A DNA stretch of 64,000 bases, from NCBI GenBank assembly GCA_020226215.1, contig CM035235.1, positions 74,549,283-74,613,282 on the forward strand. Direction: 5' to 3'. The notes beneath the pieces were generated by a model that saw nothing but the letters and a program-made list of their open reading frames with translations, was not told where the DNA came from and searched no databases. The position numbers and the translations under genes are program-made. Numbering within the stretch: position 1 is the stretch's first letter; every line of letters begins with the position of its first letter. Below are positions 38,601 through 51,548 of this stretch, piece after piece. The DNA is from Sindora glabra (taxonomy: Eukaryota > Streptophyta > Magnoliopsida > Fabales > Fabaceae).

Positions 38601-41262
38601 ATGCAACTGCAAGAGAAGTCAAGGAATCTGCTAGTTGTTCGGGTTCAGTGAGTGTAAAATTTGGTGGGGATCTGCAGAGAAAGGTTGATGGTGCTGTTAC
38701 ATTTACAAGGTTTACTGAGAAGCATCGCCGGCTATTGAATGCTTTTGTAAGGCAGAATCCTAGTTTATTGGAGAAGTCACTTTCCATGATGCTTAAGGCA
38801 CCAAGGTTGATCGACTTCGATAACAAGAGAGCATATTTCCGCTCAAGAATCAGGCAACAGCATGAGCAGCAATTATCTGGACCATTGCGTATAAGTGTAA
38901 GGCGAGCTTACATTTTGGAGGATTCATATAATCAGCTAAGGATGCGTCCCACTCAGGATCTCAAGGGGCGACTAAATGTACAATTTCAAGGTGAAGAGGG
39001 TATTGATGCTGGTGGTCTTACCAGGGAATGGTATCAGCTACTGTCAAGGGTCATATTTGACAAGGGTGCATTACTTTTTACTACTGTGGGGAACAATGCA
39101 ACTTTCCAGCCAAACCCTAACTCTGTCTACCAGACTGAACATCTTTCTTACTTCAAGTTTGTGGGCCGAGTGGTATGTCTTTGGAATTAAATCAGTTTCC
39201 TGTATTTGGTCTCAGGACTCCGGATCCAGCATTTCCCTTTTTTTTTTCTTTTTTGGTGTTAGGTGATATATAACCAAATCTATCATTTGGCTGTCATTTT
39301 ACAAAATATGTTGAGTAGATGGTCCTGACGGTTCTCGTGATCTCCATGCAGGTGGGGAAAGCACTTTTTGATGGGCAACTGTTGGATGTGTACTTTACTC
39401 GGTCTTTCTATAGGCATATACTTGGTGTGAAAGTGACATACCATGATATTGAAGCCGTTGATCCTGATTACTACAAGAATTTGAAGTGGATGCTGGAGGC
39501 AAGTGGCTAATTTCACTAACTTTCCCACTTTATCGTCATTTATCTTCCCTTATTTTATCTATCCTCTTTAAATGTATGTCTTCTGTATATCTTGATGATT
39601 TTCTTCTGAATCTTAAATACCAGAATGATGTGAGTGATGTCCCTGACTTGACGTTTAGCATGGATGCTGACGAGGAAAAGCACATACTTTATGAGAAGAA
39701 TGAGGTATTCAAACGTGTTCTACTTGTATCTTTCTGGGTTGGATTTTTTTATTTATTTATTCATTTTTAATGTTTTGTTCAGACTCTGTGTCAGTATCTG
39801 TATTTTCCTAGTTACTGTGACATATTCTAAGGAGTTTTCCTTTTTGCTGCCTTATTTCCAATACTGTGAAATAGGTCACTGACTATGAGCTTAAACCTGG
39901 AGGGAGAAACATAAGGGTTACAGAAGAAACAAAGCATGAATATGTAGACCTTGTTGCTGAGCATATTTTGACAAATGCCATCCGTCCTCAAATAAATTCC
40001 TTTCTGGAAGGATTTAATGAATTAGTGCCTGGAGAACTGATATCTATCTTCAATGACAAAGAGCTTGAGCTACTCATCAGTGGACTTCCAGAAATTGATT
40101 GTGAGTCGGATATGCCATCAATTTAATTGTAAAGGATGTTCTGTTTTCTGTGTAGCTTCTGAATTGTGCCATTTTTCTTACAGTGGATGACTTGAAGGCC
40201 AACACTGAGTATAGTGGCTATACGGTGGCATCAAGTGTTGTTCAATGGTTTTGGGAGGTGGTCAAAACTTTCAACAAAGAAGACATGGCTACACTGCTGC
40301 AATTTGTGACCGGAACATCAAAGGTGATTTAGTGCAAACATGAAATTGTTATTTTTAGTTTCATAATGGATTCAAATAGCCACTACCTTTCTTGATAGAA
40401 AAGTACGAATACCTTTCAAAATTGCAAAGCATTTATGTTTTGATCAATTCGTCATCTGCATTGGGTTTTGTTTCATCAATATCTTTTCCTTTTTATGATA
40501 AACTTGTTTAAGTGAGAAAACCTATAGGTGACTTTACTTTTGGATTCAGTTATCTTGCTTATCAGGTAGCTTGGCACATTCCCTACTAAGATTTATTTTT
40601 TTCACTGTTTATCTTAGGCTTTATTATCTTACCTGTTTATGTTGTTAAAATCTGTCTAACTGAGGGGGGAGGTCTTGCTGGGTGTGTTCATGTTCCGCTT
40701 GACAAGATGTCTTTTGCATCTATGTTGAAAGGTGTTAATTGTATGCTTGCAAGGAGCATGCGCAGATATATGCGTTTTACTTTGTATTAGTGCAATGAAT
40801 TGATGTTTGATTTTGCTATTTTCTGACTGGGATGGGATGTTTGTCCTCGAGTTTTGGACAATCCAAGTTAGTTTATTTCCTTTGGATGCATACTTGAATT
40901 TGGGGACACTATAATAAAAAAAACTTTTCAGGTTCCATTGGAGGGTTTTAAGGCATTGCAAGGTATCTCTGGTCCCCAAAGGTTTCAGATTCACAGGGCA
41001 TATGGAGCTCCTGATCGATTGCCGTCAGCTCATACCTGGTAAGTAATTGCGTCTGGAATGTAATTTAGCTCGTCTTTCCACCCCCACATGGTTACCTAAA
41101 ATTTCAATCGACATGGTCCCTGGGCTTACTATATGTTATTTTTCCTGATTCCTCATCAGCTTCAATCAACTAGATCTTCCTGAATATACCTCCAAGGAAC
41201 AGCTTCGAGAACGCTTATTACTTGCCATTCATGAGGCTAGTGAAGGGTTTGGCTTTGGTTGA
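26666..41262 (+). CDS. UPL1: UPL1/UPL2-type HECT E3 ubiquitin-protein ligase
   Basis: Giant HECT ligase related to yeast Tom1 and animal HUWE1; it transfers ubiquitin through a catalytic Cys thioester. Exons: 26666-26698, 27756-27851, 27948-28154, 28421-36385, 36475-36786, 37056-37257, 37354-37930, 38041-39172, 39352-39498, 39624-39704, 39875-40100, 40184-40323, 40932-41038, 41160-41262. They join in frame to 3775 aa (Arabidopsis UPL1/2 are about 3660-3680). The start MKLKRKRALEV matches the family. Visible parts: armadillo-like DUF908/DUF913 region in the first ~1000 residues, UBA near 1299-1340, UIM (DDELARALALSLGNS) near 1345, acidic Asp/Glu tract about 2159-2232, and UBM/DUF4414 repeats (LPEDLRAEVL, LPPDIQAEVL) about 2679-2745. 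The HECT domain runs from about 3425 to the end. The catalytic Cys 3742 is in PSAHTCFNQLDLP, split by an intron, and the C-terminus is FGFG. One intron is GC-AG. UPL1 versus UPL2 cannot be decided. Confidence 0.96.
34565..34770 (+). repeat. In-frame GAT/GAG-rich tract coding the UPL acidic region
   Basis: Runs of GATGAT and GATGAG units encode almost unbroken Asp/Glu. An acidic stretch at this place is normal in UPL1/2 proteins. The tract also opens long Ser-rich ORFs on the opposite strand that are not genes. Confidence 0.8.
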
Positions 41263-42660
41263 ACTGCATTACTTAATGACATCGTTGCAGCTGCAGCCCT
41301 ACCATAATGTCTTCAACTTGCTATTTATAGGTCAGATACAGTTTCCTTTTCTCTAGTGTTTCTGGGGCATCTCTATTGCACGGAAATTTGAGGTTTTTTT
41401 TATTTATTTTTTAAATCTTAAAATAATTGCCAATCTCACTCAGGTATAAATGGAGATGTAGATAAGTGAAATCTCTATCCTCTCGCTTGATGGGGAATCT
41501 AGTTCTGGAAAATCTGATGGTACCTTTTCTGTTCCTTTGTTCAGTAGACTGGCTGGGCTGGGAATTTTGTCCATTTCTTTTGAGGAGAGGCGCTCTTCTT
41601 ACGTTCAATTACTTGAGGCATTCTAGTGTTTAGCAGCCAAATTTATTCCGAGGCTCCATCAGCAAAGTCGGCTTGAATTTACCTTTTTCTTGTTTAATTC
41701 TTGCCATACCCAGTTTAAGAGCTTACAACTTTGTCATAGACAGTATGTTATATCAGGCTTTTGTAGTATTATTATGTATTGCATATTCTCTATGGCCAAA
41801 TTGCCTTTTTGCAAATAAGCTTCCGATTGTATATATAATTAAGACACCCATATAATAGACGTCTCCCTACCGATTGAAATGGGTTTCTATCATTCTTTGA
41901 TTAGGGAAATCAAAGCGAGATAGTATGTACATTTGGATCCTCAATCCTAATAAAATTTGATAAAAAGGCCAAAAAAAAGTTTGTTTGTTAATATTTAATT
42001 AGGTTTTATAATTTAAAATTTTAAGATTTAATCTTGTAATATTTTAATTGCTTCTCGTTTTTAATTAGATTGGGAAATGGGCACAATGCTTTGTTCATGC
42101 AGTTCAACAATTGTTGATGATGTTATATACCTTTTGAATTTATATTTTAAGCAGCATATAGCATAAAGAAAATTATGATATTTTATCGTTTATTTTGTAT
42201 TTACAAGAAAATTTGGAGTCACACCTCTTGTTCTTAACCCATAATTGTTAATAGATTATTTTCAATTTTTAAAGCAAATCTAACTATATCTAATTAGAAA
42301 TAAAATTAGGGATAAAGGTTTAAACTTTTAAACAACAAGAATTCAACTTTAAATTATTGAATAAAATTGTAAGGAGCAGCAGTGTAATTATTTGCAAGTG
42401 TGAAAGGAAAGAATTATGTATTATAATTAGGCTTATAGTAATGGAAATATTATTTAACTGTGGAGATTTCGAGATGAAAAAGAATTGATGATTATTATAT
42501 TGAATGTAATTATCCTTTTCATCAATTTAGGATAGAGGAGCTGGTTACATCGATTGTGGTAATGAACTTAAACAGTCAAATCCATAATGCTTTCAAAAAT
42601 TAATTTATTGTGCACTGTTACATCATAGGAAAGCAATAACAATAATAAAAAAGTATTTCC
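41263..42660. other. 3' ends of UPL and QRT3-like genes, and spacer
   Basis: The two genes converge. The first ~600 bases are likely the UPL 3' untranslated region (AATAAAA near 41948); the rest is AT-rich. No additional gene is supported. Confidence 0.6.
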
Positions 42661-44537
42661 TCATTGTTCAACAATGAAGGAGACCAGCCCGCTCACTCGT
42701 TTCTCACTCTCCACAACTACAACGTTATTTGACACATTAGTCACAGAATTTGCTACAAATTTAGGGTCCCCCTTGGCATAAAATGCATACTGAAAATGGC
42801 TAATTCGATTGGGAAATACCAAAACGGGCGAGAAATCAGCCACCCACTTGGTCCCATTTCCGGCCACCGTTAACCTCCCTGCCGTTGATCTCAAGCTCAT
42901 ACCGTTCACATTGTTTCTATCAATCACCACTTGATCAATGCTGCTGAATTGTCCATCTAGATTTACAATTGGAACCATTTTATTTGGGTCCCCATTAAAC
43001 ATATTATTCACTATGTTTAATCCTAAAATTTGACCCTTGACAGACTTTATAACAATATTAGCATCTCCTAAGAATAACGCATTTGTGACATGAACTTGGA
43101 CAGGATCTTCCATGACTATCCCTGTATAATCCATGTAACAATTATCAATTCTGGTAAGTGAATTTCCTGCCAATTTCACTAGTATGCCTATGCCACCAAA
43201 ACCTGTCGCCTTGTTATAACAATGAACCCCAGTGATGATATTGGCCTGACCCCTCAGCATAATCCCAATGGCTGCCGAGAAGATTGCAACATCTGTGATT
43301 GCATTGTCATTGCTGGCAAGATCAATGGCAGTGCCGGAGAAGTCCCTCTCGTCCGGGTCTCCGCCCACAGTCGAGTGCTGTCCGAGAAAACAGCTTGATA
43401 TAAAGGTTTCGTGGCCCTGTTGGACTAAGATTCCTTCTGTGGTGAAGTGGAGGAAGAAGCAATTGTTGATGCGGATTCTGGCGGAATTCACAATGAAAAT
43501 GCCTCCTCCTCGATAGCTGGAATCGAAAAGGATGTCCCGGAAGGTTATGTCTTCGTAGCGAATCCCTTCGTTTTGGTCTTTCATGCTTCCCACGCCGAGC
43601 GGGGACTCTGTTTTCTGCGAATTTGATGCCCAGAGCTCGACCAGATGTCGATCGGCGGGGAATGTATCGGATGCTCTGAGGGTTCCTCCTTTGATCTGAA
43701 AGTTGAAACGTACAGATTCAAGAAATCTGGATGGCAAGTTATAATTAGTAATAATGATCTTTGAAAACTGGGTAGTTAGGTTTTAAATGCATTTGGCAGC
43801 ATCAATGCGGAACACTCATCGAGGCTTTGTTGCAACCCATGTGCGTCCAACAAATTTATTTAAGATTTGCATGCCTTGCATTTTCAGAAAAATCCTCTGC
43901 AAATCTTGTGTTGTTCATTGTTGCGTCGCTGTGCTGACATGAAAATAATAAAAAGAAAAAGTAAGGCCTGTTTTGCGAGAAAAGATGAGATGATTAAAGC
44001 ATTTGGCACCATGCAGTCTGTGAAGCTAACTTTATTTTTTTTTCCGTCTATTTCTCGTTCACATGTTTTTGTTTTCTTTCCAAAACAGAGACTCAGTTGC
44101 AGTTTGAATAATAATAAAGTGAGAGAGATTTATTTGCTGACCACAAGATTGGCGCCACCGGATGAAGGAAAGGTGATGGGTTTGGAAATGACGTAATTTC
44201 CACCCTGCAAATCAAGGACAACGCCTCCCAGATCATTGACTCCTGCCAACATCTGAAGCCCACTCTTCATCTCAAACGCCTCTTTCAGTGCTTCAATTAT
44301 GGCGTCGCTGCTTTCATTTGCTCCTGTTGGGTCCGCACCATAGTCTGCTGCTGGGTACAACACTCTACCATTCTGCTTCACATTCCAAACAGTTATTCTT
44401 GGGTTTTCCACACAAAACTCCCCAGGGATAAATGGGATGTCACTTACCGTTTTAGGTGGTGATTCTTGCTCAAAACATGCGGCTTCTTGTAGCACCGATA
44501 ATAAGAATAAGAGGAAAGCTAGTGTTGAGTGTCGCAT
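42661..44537 (-). CDS. QRT3: QRT3-like polygalacturonase, copy A
   Basis: Secreted pectin-degrading enzyme of the QUARTET3 type. In Arabidopsis, QRT3 dissolves the pollen mother cell wall so tetrads separate. Two exons, 44537-44142 and 43695-42661, give 476 aa (Arabidopsis QRT3 is about 480). The hydrophobic stretch after MRHSTLAFLLFLLSVLQ is a signal peptide. An upstream in-frame ATG at 44588 would precede it, so the second ATG is preferred. The parallel beta-helix region begins with YGADPTG (66-72), the usual start of pectate_lyase_3 domains, and GGNYVISKP follows. Later come GGGIFIVNSARIRINNC and NDNAITDVAIFSAAIGIM, also present in copy B. Classical GH28 motifs such as RIK are not obvious, as is normal for QRT3. 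The role in pollen is inferred. Confidence 0.88.
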
Positions 44538-47500
44538 GCTGCTGGATGATGAAAGAGAGAGATTGAGATTTACTAGTACAAGACACATCCCTCAAGAAGC
44601 CACTATTTAAAGACAAGTTTTGTATGATCCAACTGTAACCGGCTGATAAACAAAGGTTAATTGTTATCTTTTTTGTAATTTTTAATGTCTTAAAAATTAA
44701 AAAAAAAAAAAAAAAGTCAGATTATTATCACGACAAATGCCTGGATTTATTAGATAAGATTCAAGGTAGGTGTTATAATTCAAATATTTGAGAAAGAAAG
44801 AAAAACTAATAAATCGAGTAATTAAGTAATATCAGTAGCTCTCGAAAGTGCAATTTTTTTTGTCCATCTACTACTCATATCCACTTCGTTTAAATATTTA
44901 TTTTTCAGAAGAAATGAAGCGAGAGATAGCCACATAGGGAAAGAGTAGAGAGGAAGGAATCATCAAAGAGCGCTCATTAGTCATTATCGACTGGAAACAA
45001 TTATTATCGTTTTAAAATTATTTTTTATAATTTCTACCGCCACACCACAACAAAATTTATTTTTATTCTACATGGTCCCAGCGATTGTATCACTGCAAAC
45101 CTGAGTAGACTACTTAGACCTCTGATCGCCCATTGCAGGCATTGCGATCACTCTAATCAAATAATAATTTCTAATTATAGCCGATTAATTTTAATATATT
45201 TGTATATTAAATTTCAAAAAAAATATTTTTAAGAATAAAAATGATGAATTTTTTACTTTAAAATTATTTTGATTTAAATCTATATTTTTCATTTTTTTTA
45301 AATAAGGATTTTTTTTCGAGAGGAGAAAATTTTGTGATAAATACATTAAAATCATGATAAAATCATTATTATTATTTAATCACGTGACAAAAACCTCAAT
45401 TCAAGTTATTAAGTAATATCAATTTGGGCACCAACAGAACAGAGCTACCAATTTTATATTTACATTTATTTTTATTCATCCGTATCAAAAGGATTCTATT
45501 AATCTACTCATAAATAATTTCTTATTTATTTAAATTAATATTAATTTGAGTGATGGAAAATAAGGCAATTTTAAAAATAGATTTTGGACTTAAAAAGATT
45601 GATGGGACATAGTGAGGTCGGTGTGAAGTGAGTTAGGAAAAAGGGGATAAATATATTTTATTTATTTAAAACATAACTTTACTTACAATATATCAACCTA
45701 TAATTTAAAGTATTAAAAAAATTATCTATAATTTGCATTATTAATATTTTATTTATCTATATTTGTTCTTCATTCGCGTGTAACCAAATCTAACACATTT
45801 TTCAAATGTCTTTCATCCTCCTCTCTTAAACTAAAATGAAATTTTAAAAATCTTATTTATATTACATCCTTCTCAATTTTTTTCTAAATCTCAAATTGAA
45901 ACCCGAATCTTTGGACTTCTGATCAACACGGGTTTGGATTTTTCTAAACTTTCGTGGTATGTTATGAGAAGTCAAGTTTTGGCCAAAAAATTTTACTTAT
46001 CTAAAATATTTAATTAGTTTGCTTATACGTTTAAATGCATTTTATAATTTTCAGTTCTTTTTTGTAGATAAAAGTTTTTAGCATTTTACAAATCTTTATT
46101 GGAGTTGCAATTTATTCTATCCTTCTTTATTATAATGTACCAAATAAGTTTTACAGAAATTAAAGATTAATTTTCATTCAGTGTTCATGTTTTCCGAAAG
46201 AGAGAAAATTAGGAACAATAAGCTTAAATTAGGTACAAATTAAAAAGAATTCATATCAAATTAAGAGAGTACATAACTTGTATATGATAATTTTTGTTAA
46301 ATTTAGACAAAAATTTAACATATGTGAAAAAAATGTTACTAGTATTAATTACATGTTATCTCTTTTTACCATTTTAAATTACAAGTATGTACATCATAAA
46401 TAGAGATATATAGAGACAAATAAATATATTTTTTTCCAAAGAAGAACTCATCAACAAATAATATTACATCATTAATCATTACTTCATTTTACAAGTGATA
46501 GATACAATTTGAAGTGTGGAGTTTGACTTAAATTAAATGAGCTTTAAAAAAAGGGGAAAATGATAATTAAAAAGAAAAATAAAAGATTTGGTTATTATTT
46601 TTTTCTTTTATATAAATATATATAATGATGTAGAACGGTAGAAAATATAATTAGAGGAACTATATGTGGAGCAATTAGGCATAAATTGATATCGACTCCT
46701 TAGAATTTGATAACTTCAACTCCATTAACAATCACTTATAAATCTTTTGCGCTATTAAATAGTATAAAAACCCTAACTACTCTTTACTCAAGTTCTCAAT
46801 AAAGACCAAGCAATATTAACTCTAGATAAAATAAATATTTTATTAACATGAAAAATTCCTAAACTCAAGAAGAAAAATCACATGAGAATTGACAAAATTT
46901 TTACTATTAAAGTAAAAAATCACAAATTTTATCTCTCTCATAATTGAAATCTCAATTACACTCAATTTTCTCTTAAGGAATCCTCTCATTATGATTTTAT
47001 TTCTTTTTTACTATGCATTCACAAAAAAAAAACCTTCTCCATTTTTTATTCATACAAGAAATAATTCTTGCAAAAACTTAAATTTTTTAAGGAAAAAAGA
47101 AAATTCTTTTATGAACCTCATAGAAAGTACTCAAAGTTCCTTCCTTTAATTTATTTTTAAGTGTTATTAGGTTAATACACAAGGATTAAGAAAAATAATA
47201 AATAAGCTAAATTTTAAGAGAAATAAGTTATGATTTACTAATATATCTTCTATTAAAAATTAACTATAAAATAAAATTATTGAGTATTTATTTAAACAGT
47301 AAGAGTAATATTTAAAAATAATAATAAATATAATCTCAATTTTGTAAAATAATAGATAAATAAGAATAAAACTTTTTTTAAAAAATAACAATTAAAAATG
47401 AATGAAAGGAGTATTTAAATAATGTTGAGAAATTGACACTTTATAAAAATTAACTTTTTTATTTTGTTTAGTTCAACTTTATAAACATTATCAAAATGAG

Positions 47501-49595
47501 TAATATATCCTTCAAAATTATATTTTTGGCCTTTCCTTTTGTCATAATTTTTCTACACTTAATTTTTTTATTGGAAAAAATTGTACAATATCCCCTTTCA
47601 ACTTTAAATTGTTGAATTCAGCCCTTTTCAATTTTGAAAACTTAGAAATCATTCCTTAGAATTAACATCCATCATTCATTTAATTAATCATTTTATTAAA
47701 TTATGTAATTTTTCATGAAGTTATTAAACAAAAATCACAATATTACATAATGTTGGTTTATCAAATCATGTGATTTTGTTATATTTTTATGCATCAAATA
47801 TCATTAAAATTACATGATGGAATAGAATCTTAGTTTAAGATAAATAGTTTAAAATTATTATTAATTATTTTATGTAAAGTTATAATTAATATTACTATGT
47901 AATCATGCTTCAATTTGTTGTGTTTAATTTCAAGATTTGTATTTTATTCTTAATTTTTTATTTTTTTATTATTTTTGAAATTTTACTTGGAGCTTTACTA
48001 CTTTATAGAGCATAAATGGAGTGAATTTTATTTTTAATATTTAAAACATAGAGCAAGTCATTATTTTGGGCAATTCTACCATACATCGAGTAAAACTCAT
48101 GTATGCATGAATTGAACGTATTAATGAGTGTAAGCCACTAAATTGAATATTTTTTGCTCTAATAACAAAAAATAAAATTTAATATGAATAATTAGATAAT
48201 TATTGTATAGAAAAACTCACCCATTATTTTATCTTATATAAGAGAAGATTACATGTCCCAATTCCTCAAATGTTTTATGTTAATTAGATCTTATCAGAAC
48301 GAGAAGTGATTAGAAGATAAGAAGATAACTTAAAACAATCAATTGCCACTTGTACAAAGTCAAATAATAGTGGATCCACTTTAACCCTCCCATAATCAAG
48401 TTAGTTTAAGTAAGAGAATGGTAAACGTAAAGTAAAGAGAGTCCAAAGAATTTTGTTTACCTACTCGATGTTTATCGGAAAAATCATACTAGAGATAAAT
48501 TGATCATTTTATAATAATAGGAAGCTTTTAGAAGGGCAATAAGGTCTTTCACCTCTAATAGACCCTTTTAGGCTTAATAATTGTATCTAACCGGTAAAAA
48601 GGTTAGTTACAACTAGTATAATAGTTGTCTTCAATTGTAACTGTACGCGACCAACTGTACTCATTTGGTGTTATCATAAATTGTGGGTCATCATGAACCT
48701 ATAATCAATCCTTACCAGTAAAGATCCTATGCTTTTGGGCCTGTCTGCCCTTTTGGACCATGGACTAGTAGACCAGTCCAGCCTAGTGGCTGCCCACTTG
48801 TAGCCGGCCAGTTTGGTCCAATTGTTAGTATTTATCATTCTATGGATGCTTGAAAACGTAGACAAAGTAGTTGAAGCAAATGGATGGTTGGTACAGTAAA
48901 GTGAAGTTATTTTATTAATTTGCTTCAATGTTACAATATGAGGTTAAATCGCTATTTTCAAATGTTTGCAGCGATGAATTTCACATAATATATTGTTAGC
49001 AAAAGGAAATCTGGTATAAGGAAATTAGATTCCAAAATCGGTACTCTTTTAGGCTTTAACTCATTCTCTCTTTTGGCATTTCTTTCTGAACTATCCGGAA
49101 TCTCAATTATTTGACAACCAATTTGCAAGTGTATACCATAAGATTATTCTTAACTAGAAACTGGGCTTATTAAAACCATAAATCACATGCTCCATGTCAT
49201 TCAACCCATAATATCAAAAAGCAGCTGCATCTGACAATATTACTAATGACTTTGCATTATGAAAAGCTTGAGCAGTGGGTTTTCAGTTTCTTCTTTATTT
49301 GCTATCTACATTACATGCACCTACCTGCTACTCTTACGAAGAAAAGAAAATACATTCAAACTATATATTTTAGCAAAATCAATAGGCAGCCTTAAATTTG
49401 GAAAAGATTTCAGTAGAAGGAAGCTGCAGACATTATCAAACTGATTCAGTGAGTGTACTTTTTATGATCCAGACTGATCAAACTGTATCCTATCACTAAA
49501 CTTTGCAGCTCATATTCATATTGATCCTCCAACCTATGGACAATTCTCTCTTCCGTCAGAAATCATTGACCCAACATTTACAGGTCATTCCAACT
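44538..49595. other. AT-rich spacer between the QRT3-like copies
   Basis: It includes the putative promoter of copy A just above 44537 and the 3' flank of copy B below 49595. It is mostly very AT-rich with no supported gene. A diverged copy of the 14.2-kb repeat lies at about 47580-47770. A less AT-rich patch at about 48690-48860 has no recognisable ORF. Confidence 0.6.
47580..47770. repeat. Second copy of the dispersed AT-rich repeat
   Basis: Diverged counterpart of the sequence at 14150-14340, in the same orientation. It shares CATTTAATTAATCATTTTATT-type sequence and the flanking arrangement. Class unknown. Confidence 0.5.
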
Positions 49596-51425
49596 TCAAC
49601 TTGCAATGCTTTGATCCACTGTCACGTAAACATCTGCAGGCACCGCCTCATTTGTTTCAATCACCACGCAATTTCCAGACACATTCCTAAGAGCATGACT
49701 GGGGAAGCTGTTACTTTTAGCAGTAATTAATGAATACTGAACATGTTTAATAAGGTCAGGGAAGAGCAGAATGTTGTTAAAATCAGCTTTCCATGAGCTC
49801 CCATTCCCTTGCATGGATGCTCTTGCAACTGTGGCCTTCATGTTCATTCCCTTGGCGATGTTCCTATCAACAAGAACTTGATCAATTTGCTTGAACGCAC
49901 CATTCGATTGGTCCAACTTAACAATGTCAATTCCACTGTTGGAGCCAGAAAACATGTTGTCTACTATATTGACACCATTTACAACCCCATTCATTGATTT
50001 TAAGACAATATTAGCATCACCAAGGAAGAAACTGCTGGAGATGTGGAGCTGAACCGGATCTTCGGCTACAATACTAGTGTAATCCATGTATGAATTCACA
50101 ATCCGGGTTTGAGTCAATCCGGGCAATTTCAAATAAATCCCGGTTCCTCCAAAGCCAGTGGCCTTGTTGTAGCAATGTACGCCGGAGAGTGTATTGGCCT
50201 CACCAGTGACCATTATTCCAATGGCAGCAGAGAATATGACAACATCTGTCACAGCGTTGTCGTTGCCGAGGAGACTTATTCCGGTGCCGGAGAAGTTCCT
50301 TTCCCCTTTGTCAGTGCCGGCAGTGATGTGCTGGCCCAGGAAGGAGTTTCTGATGTAGGTTTCATGGCCACTTTGGACAGAAATTCCATTGGTGGTGAAA
50401 TGGGTGATGTAACAATTGTCAATGTTAATTCTAAGTGAGTTAACGATGGAAATGCCGCCACCCCTGAAGTTGGAATCCAACAAGAGGTCTTTGAGCGTAA
50501 TGTATTCGTAATTGTAGGATGATGAAGTTGAACTCTTTTTGTTGTCTAGTGATGAAGCTGACAAATCTACGAGATAGCCATCTGTTGGAAAATTATCCTT
50601 GGCTCTTATGGTTCCCCCGTGTATCTGTTTCCAACAAAACAGCAATAAAAATCAAATTGAGCTGTCATATTTGAGTAAAGTAAGAAAAAAATGGGCTTTG
50701 CCTTGACTTTATGTCATTAGAATTGATGAAAAATTCTTGTATTGAGAATACAAGTCAAAGAAAATGACCAAACGAGAACAACGTAAAATCCCGGTGGGAA
50801 TAGTCCTTTCTTGAAACAATTTTTCTTTGTGTGGTTAGACCAACCGTTTCACGTTTAGGACTAAAATATGCTAATTTGAAACAAAAGAAAAAAGCAGGTA
50901 GGAACGATGATGATACCATAAGGTTACCGAGAGCAGCCGGTAAGCGGAGGGGTTGTGTGATGAGGTAATTGCCACCCTCCAGATTAATCTGAGCACCTCC
51001 GACATCAGTGATGCCTTCCATCAAGAACCTCTCATTCGGAACCTTCACCGCATCTGCTATGGCTCTGAGAAGAGCCTCTGTGCTGTCTGACGTTCCCGTT
51101 GGATCCGCTCCGTACGCCGTCACGAAGTAAACCCGACCCTGCATGCATATCAGCAATACATTATGATTTCAAACAAACAGGCATTCTTTGGATAGTTTCT
51201 AAGAAAAATGCCAGCTCTTCTTACAGGTGAAGGTGACGGTGATGGCAATGGGGAGGGAGAAGGGGAGAGAGAAGATGGTGCTGGTGAGGCTACAAGGGAG
51301 AGAGAAGCCTTAAAGGCCTGCAGTTTATGCATTTCTCGAGGATACTGGTGCCCATAAACATGGATTTGCATGAAATGAGTCAATAATCCCATAAACATGC
51401 AGCAGATTAGACATGTTTTGGCCAT
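49596..51425 (-). CDS. QRT3-like polygalacturonase, copy B
   Basis: Tandem paralogue of copy A in the same orientation. Three exons, 51425-51225, 51138-50917 and 50624-49596, give 483 aa through GT-AG introns. The first exon encodes a signal peptide (MAKTCLICCMFMGLLTHF) and then a Ser/Pro run (PSPSPLPSPSPSP at its end) absent from copy A. The second starts GRVYFVTAYGADPTG, with YGADPTG at 76-82. The last exon carries the beta-helix repeats shared with copy A: ITHFTTNGISVQSGHETY, NDNAVTDVVIFSAAIGIM and GVHCYNKATGFGG. The intron before IHGGTIRA matches the single intron of copy A (IKGGTLRA); the first intron is extra. Probably a secreted pectinase; substrate and tissue cannot be read from sequence. 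Confidence 0.87.
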
Positions 51426-51489
51426 TGTTGTTTGTTGTTGGTCACCTTCTTTCAGCTGATGATGTGGTTGGAGAGCAGGTTGTGTCCAA

Positions 51490-51501
<12 letters not shown>

Positions 51502-51548
<47 letters not shown>
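51502..51548. repeat. (TA)n(CA)n microsatellite upstream of copy B
   Basis: About 14 TA units followed by nine CA units lie 77-123 bp upstream of the start codon of the second QRT3-like gene, in its leader or core promoter. Translating it gives a spurious Tyr-Ile extension. Confidence 0.95.

Noticed and set aside
42661..51425. Classical GH28 polygalacturonase catalytic motifs in the QRT3-like genes
   Set aside because: Searched for NTD, GHG and RIK-type motifs and saw no convincing set; the proteins fit the divergent QRT3/pectate_lyase_3 type instead.
51426..51545. N-terminal extension of QRT3-like copy B with a Tyr-Ile repeat
   Set aside because: It is produced by the (TA)n microsatellite; the downstream Met is followed by a normal signal peptide.
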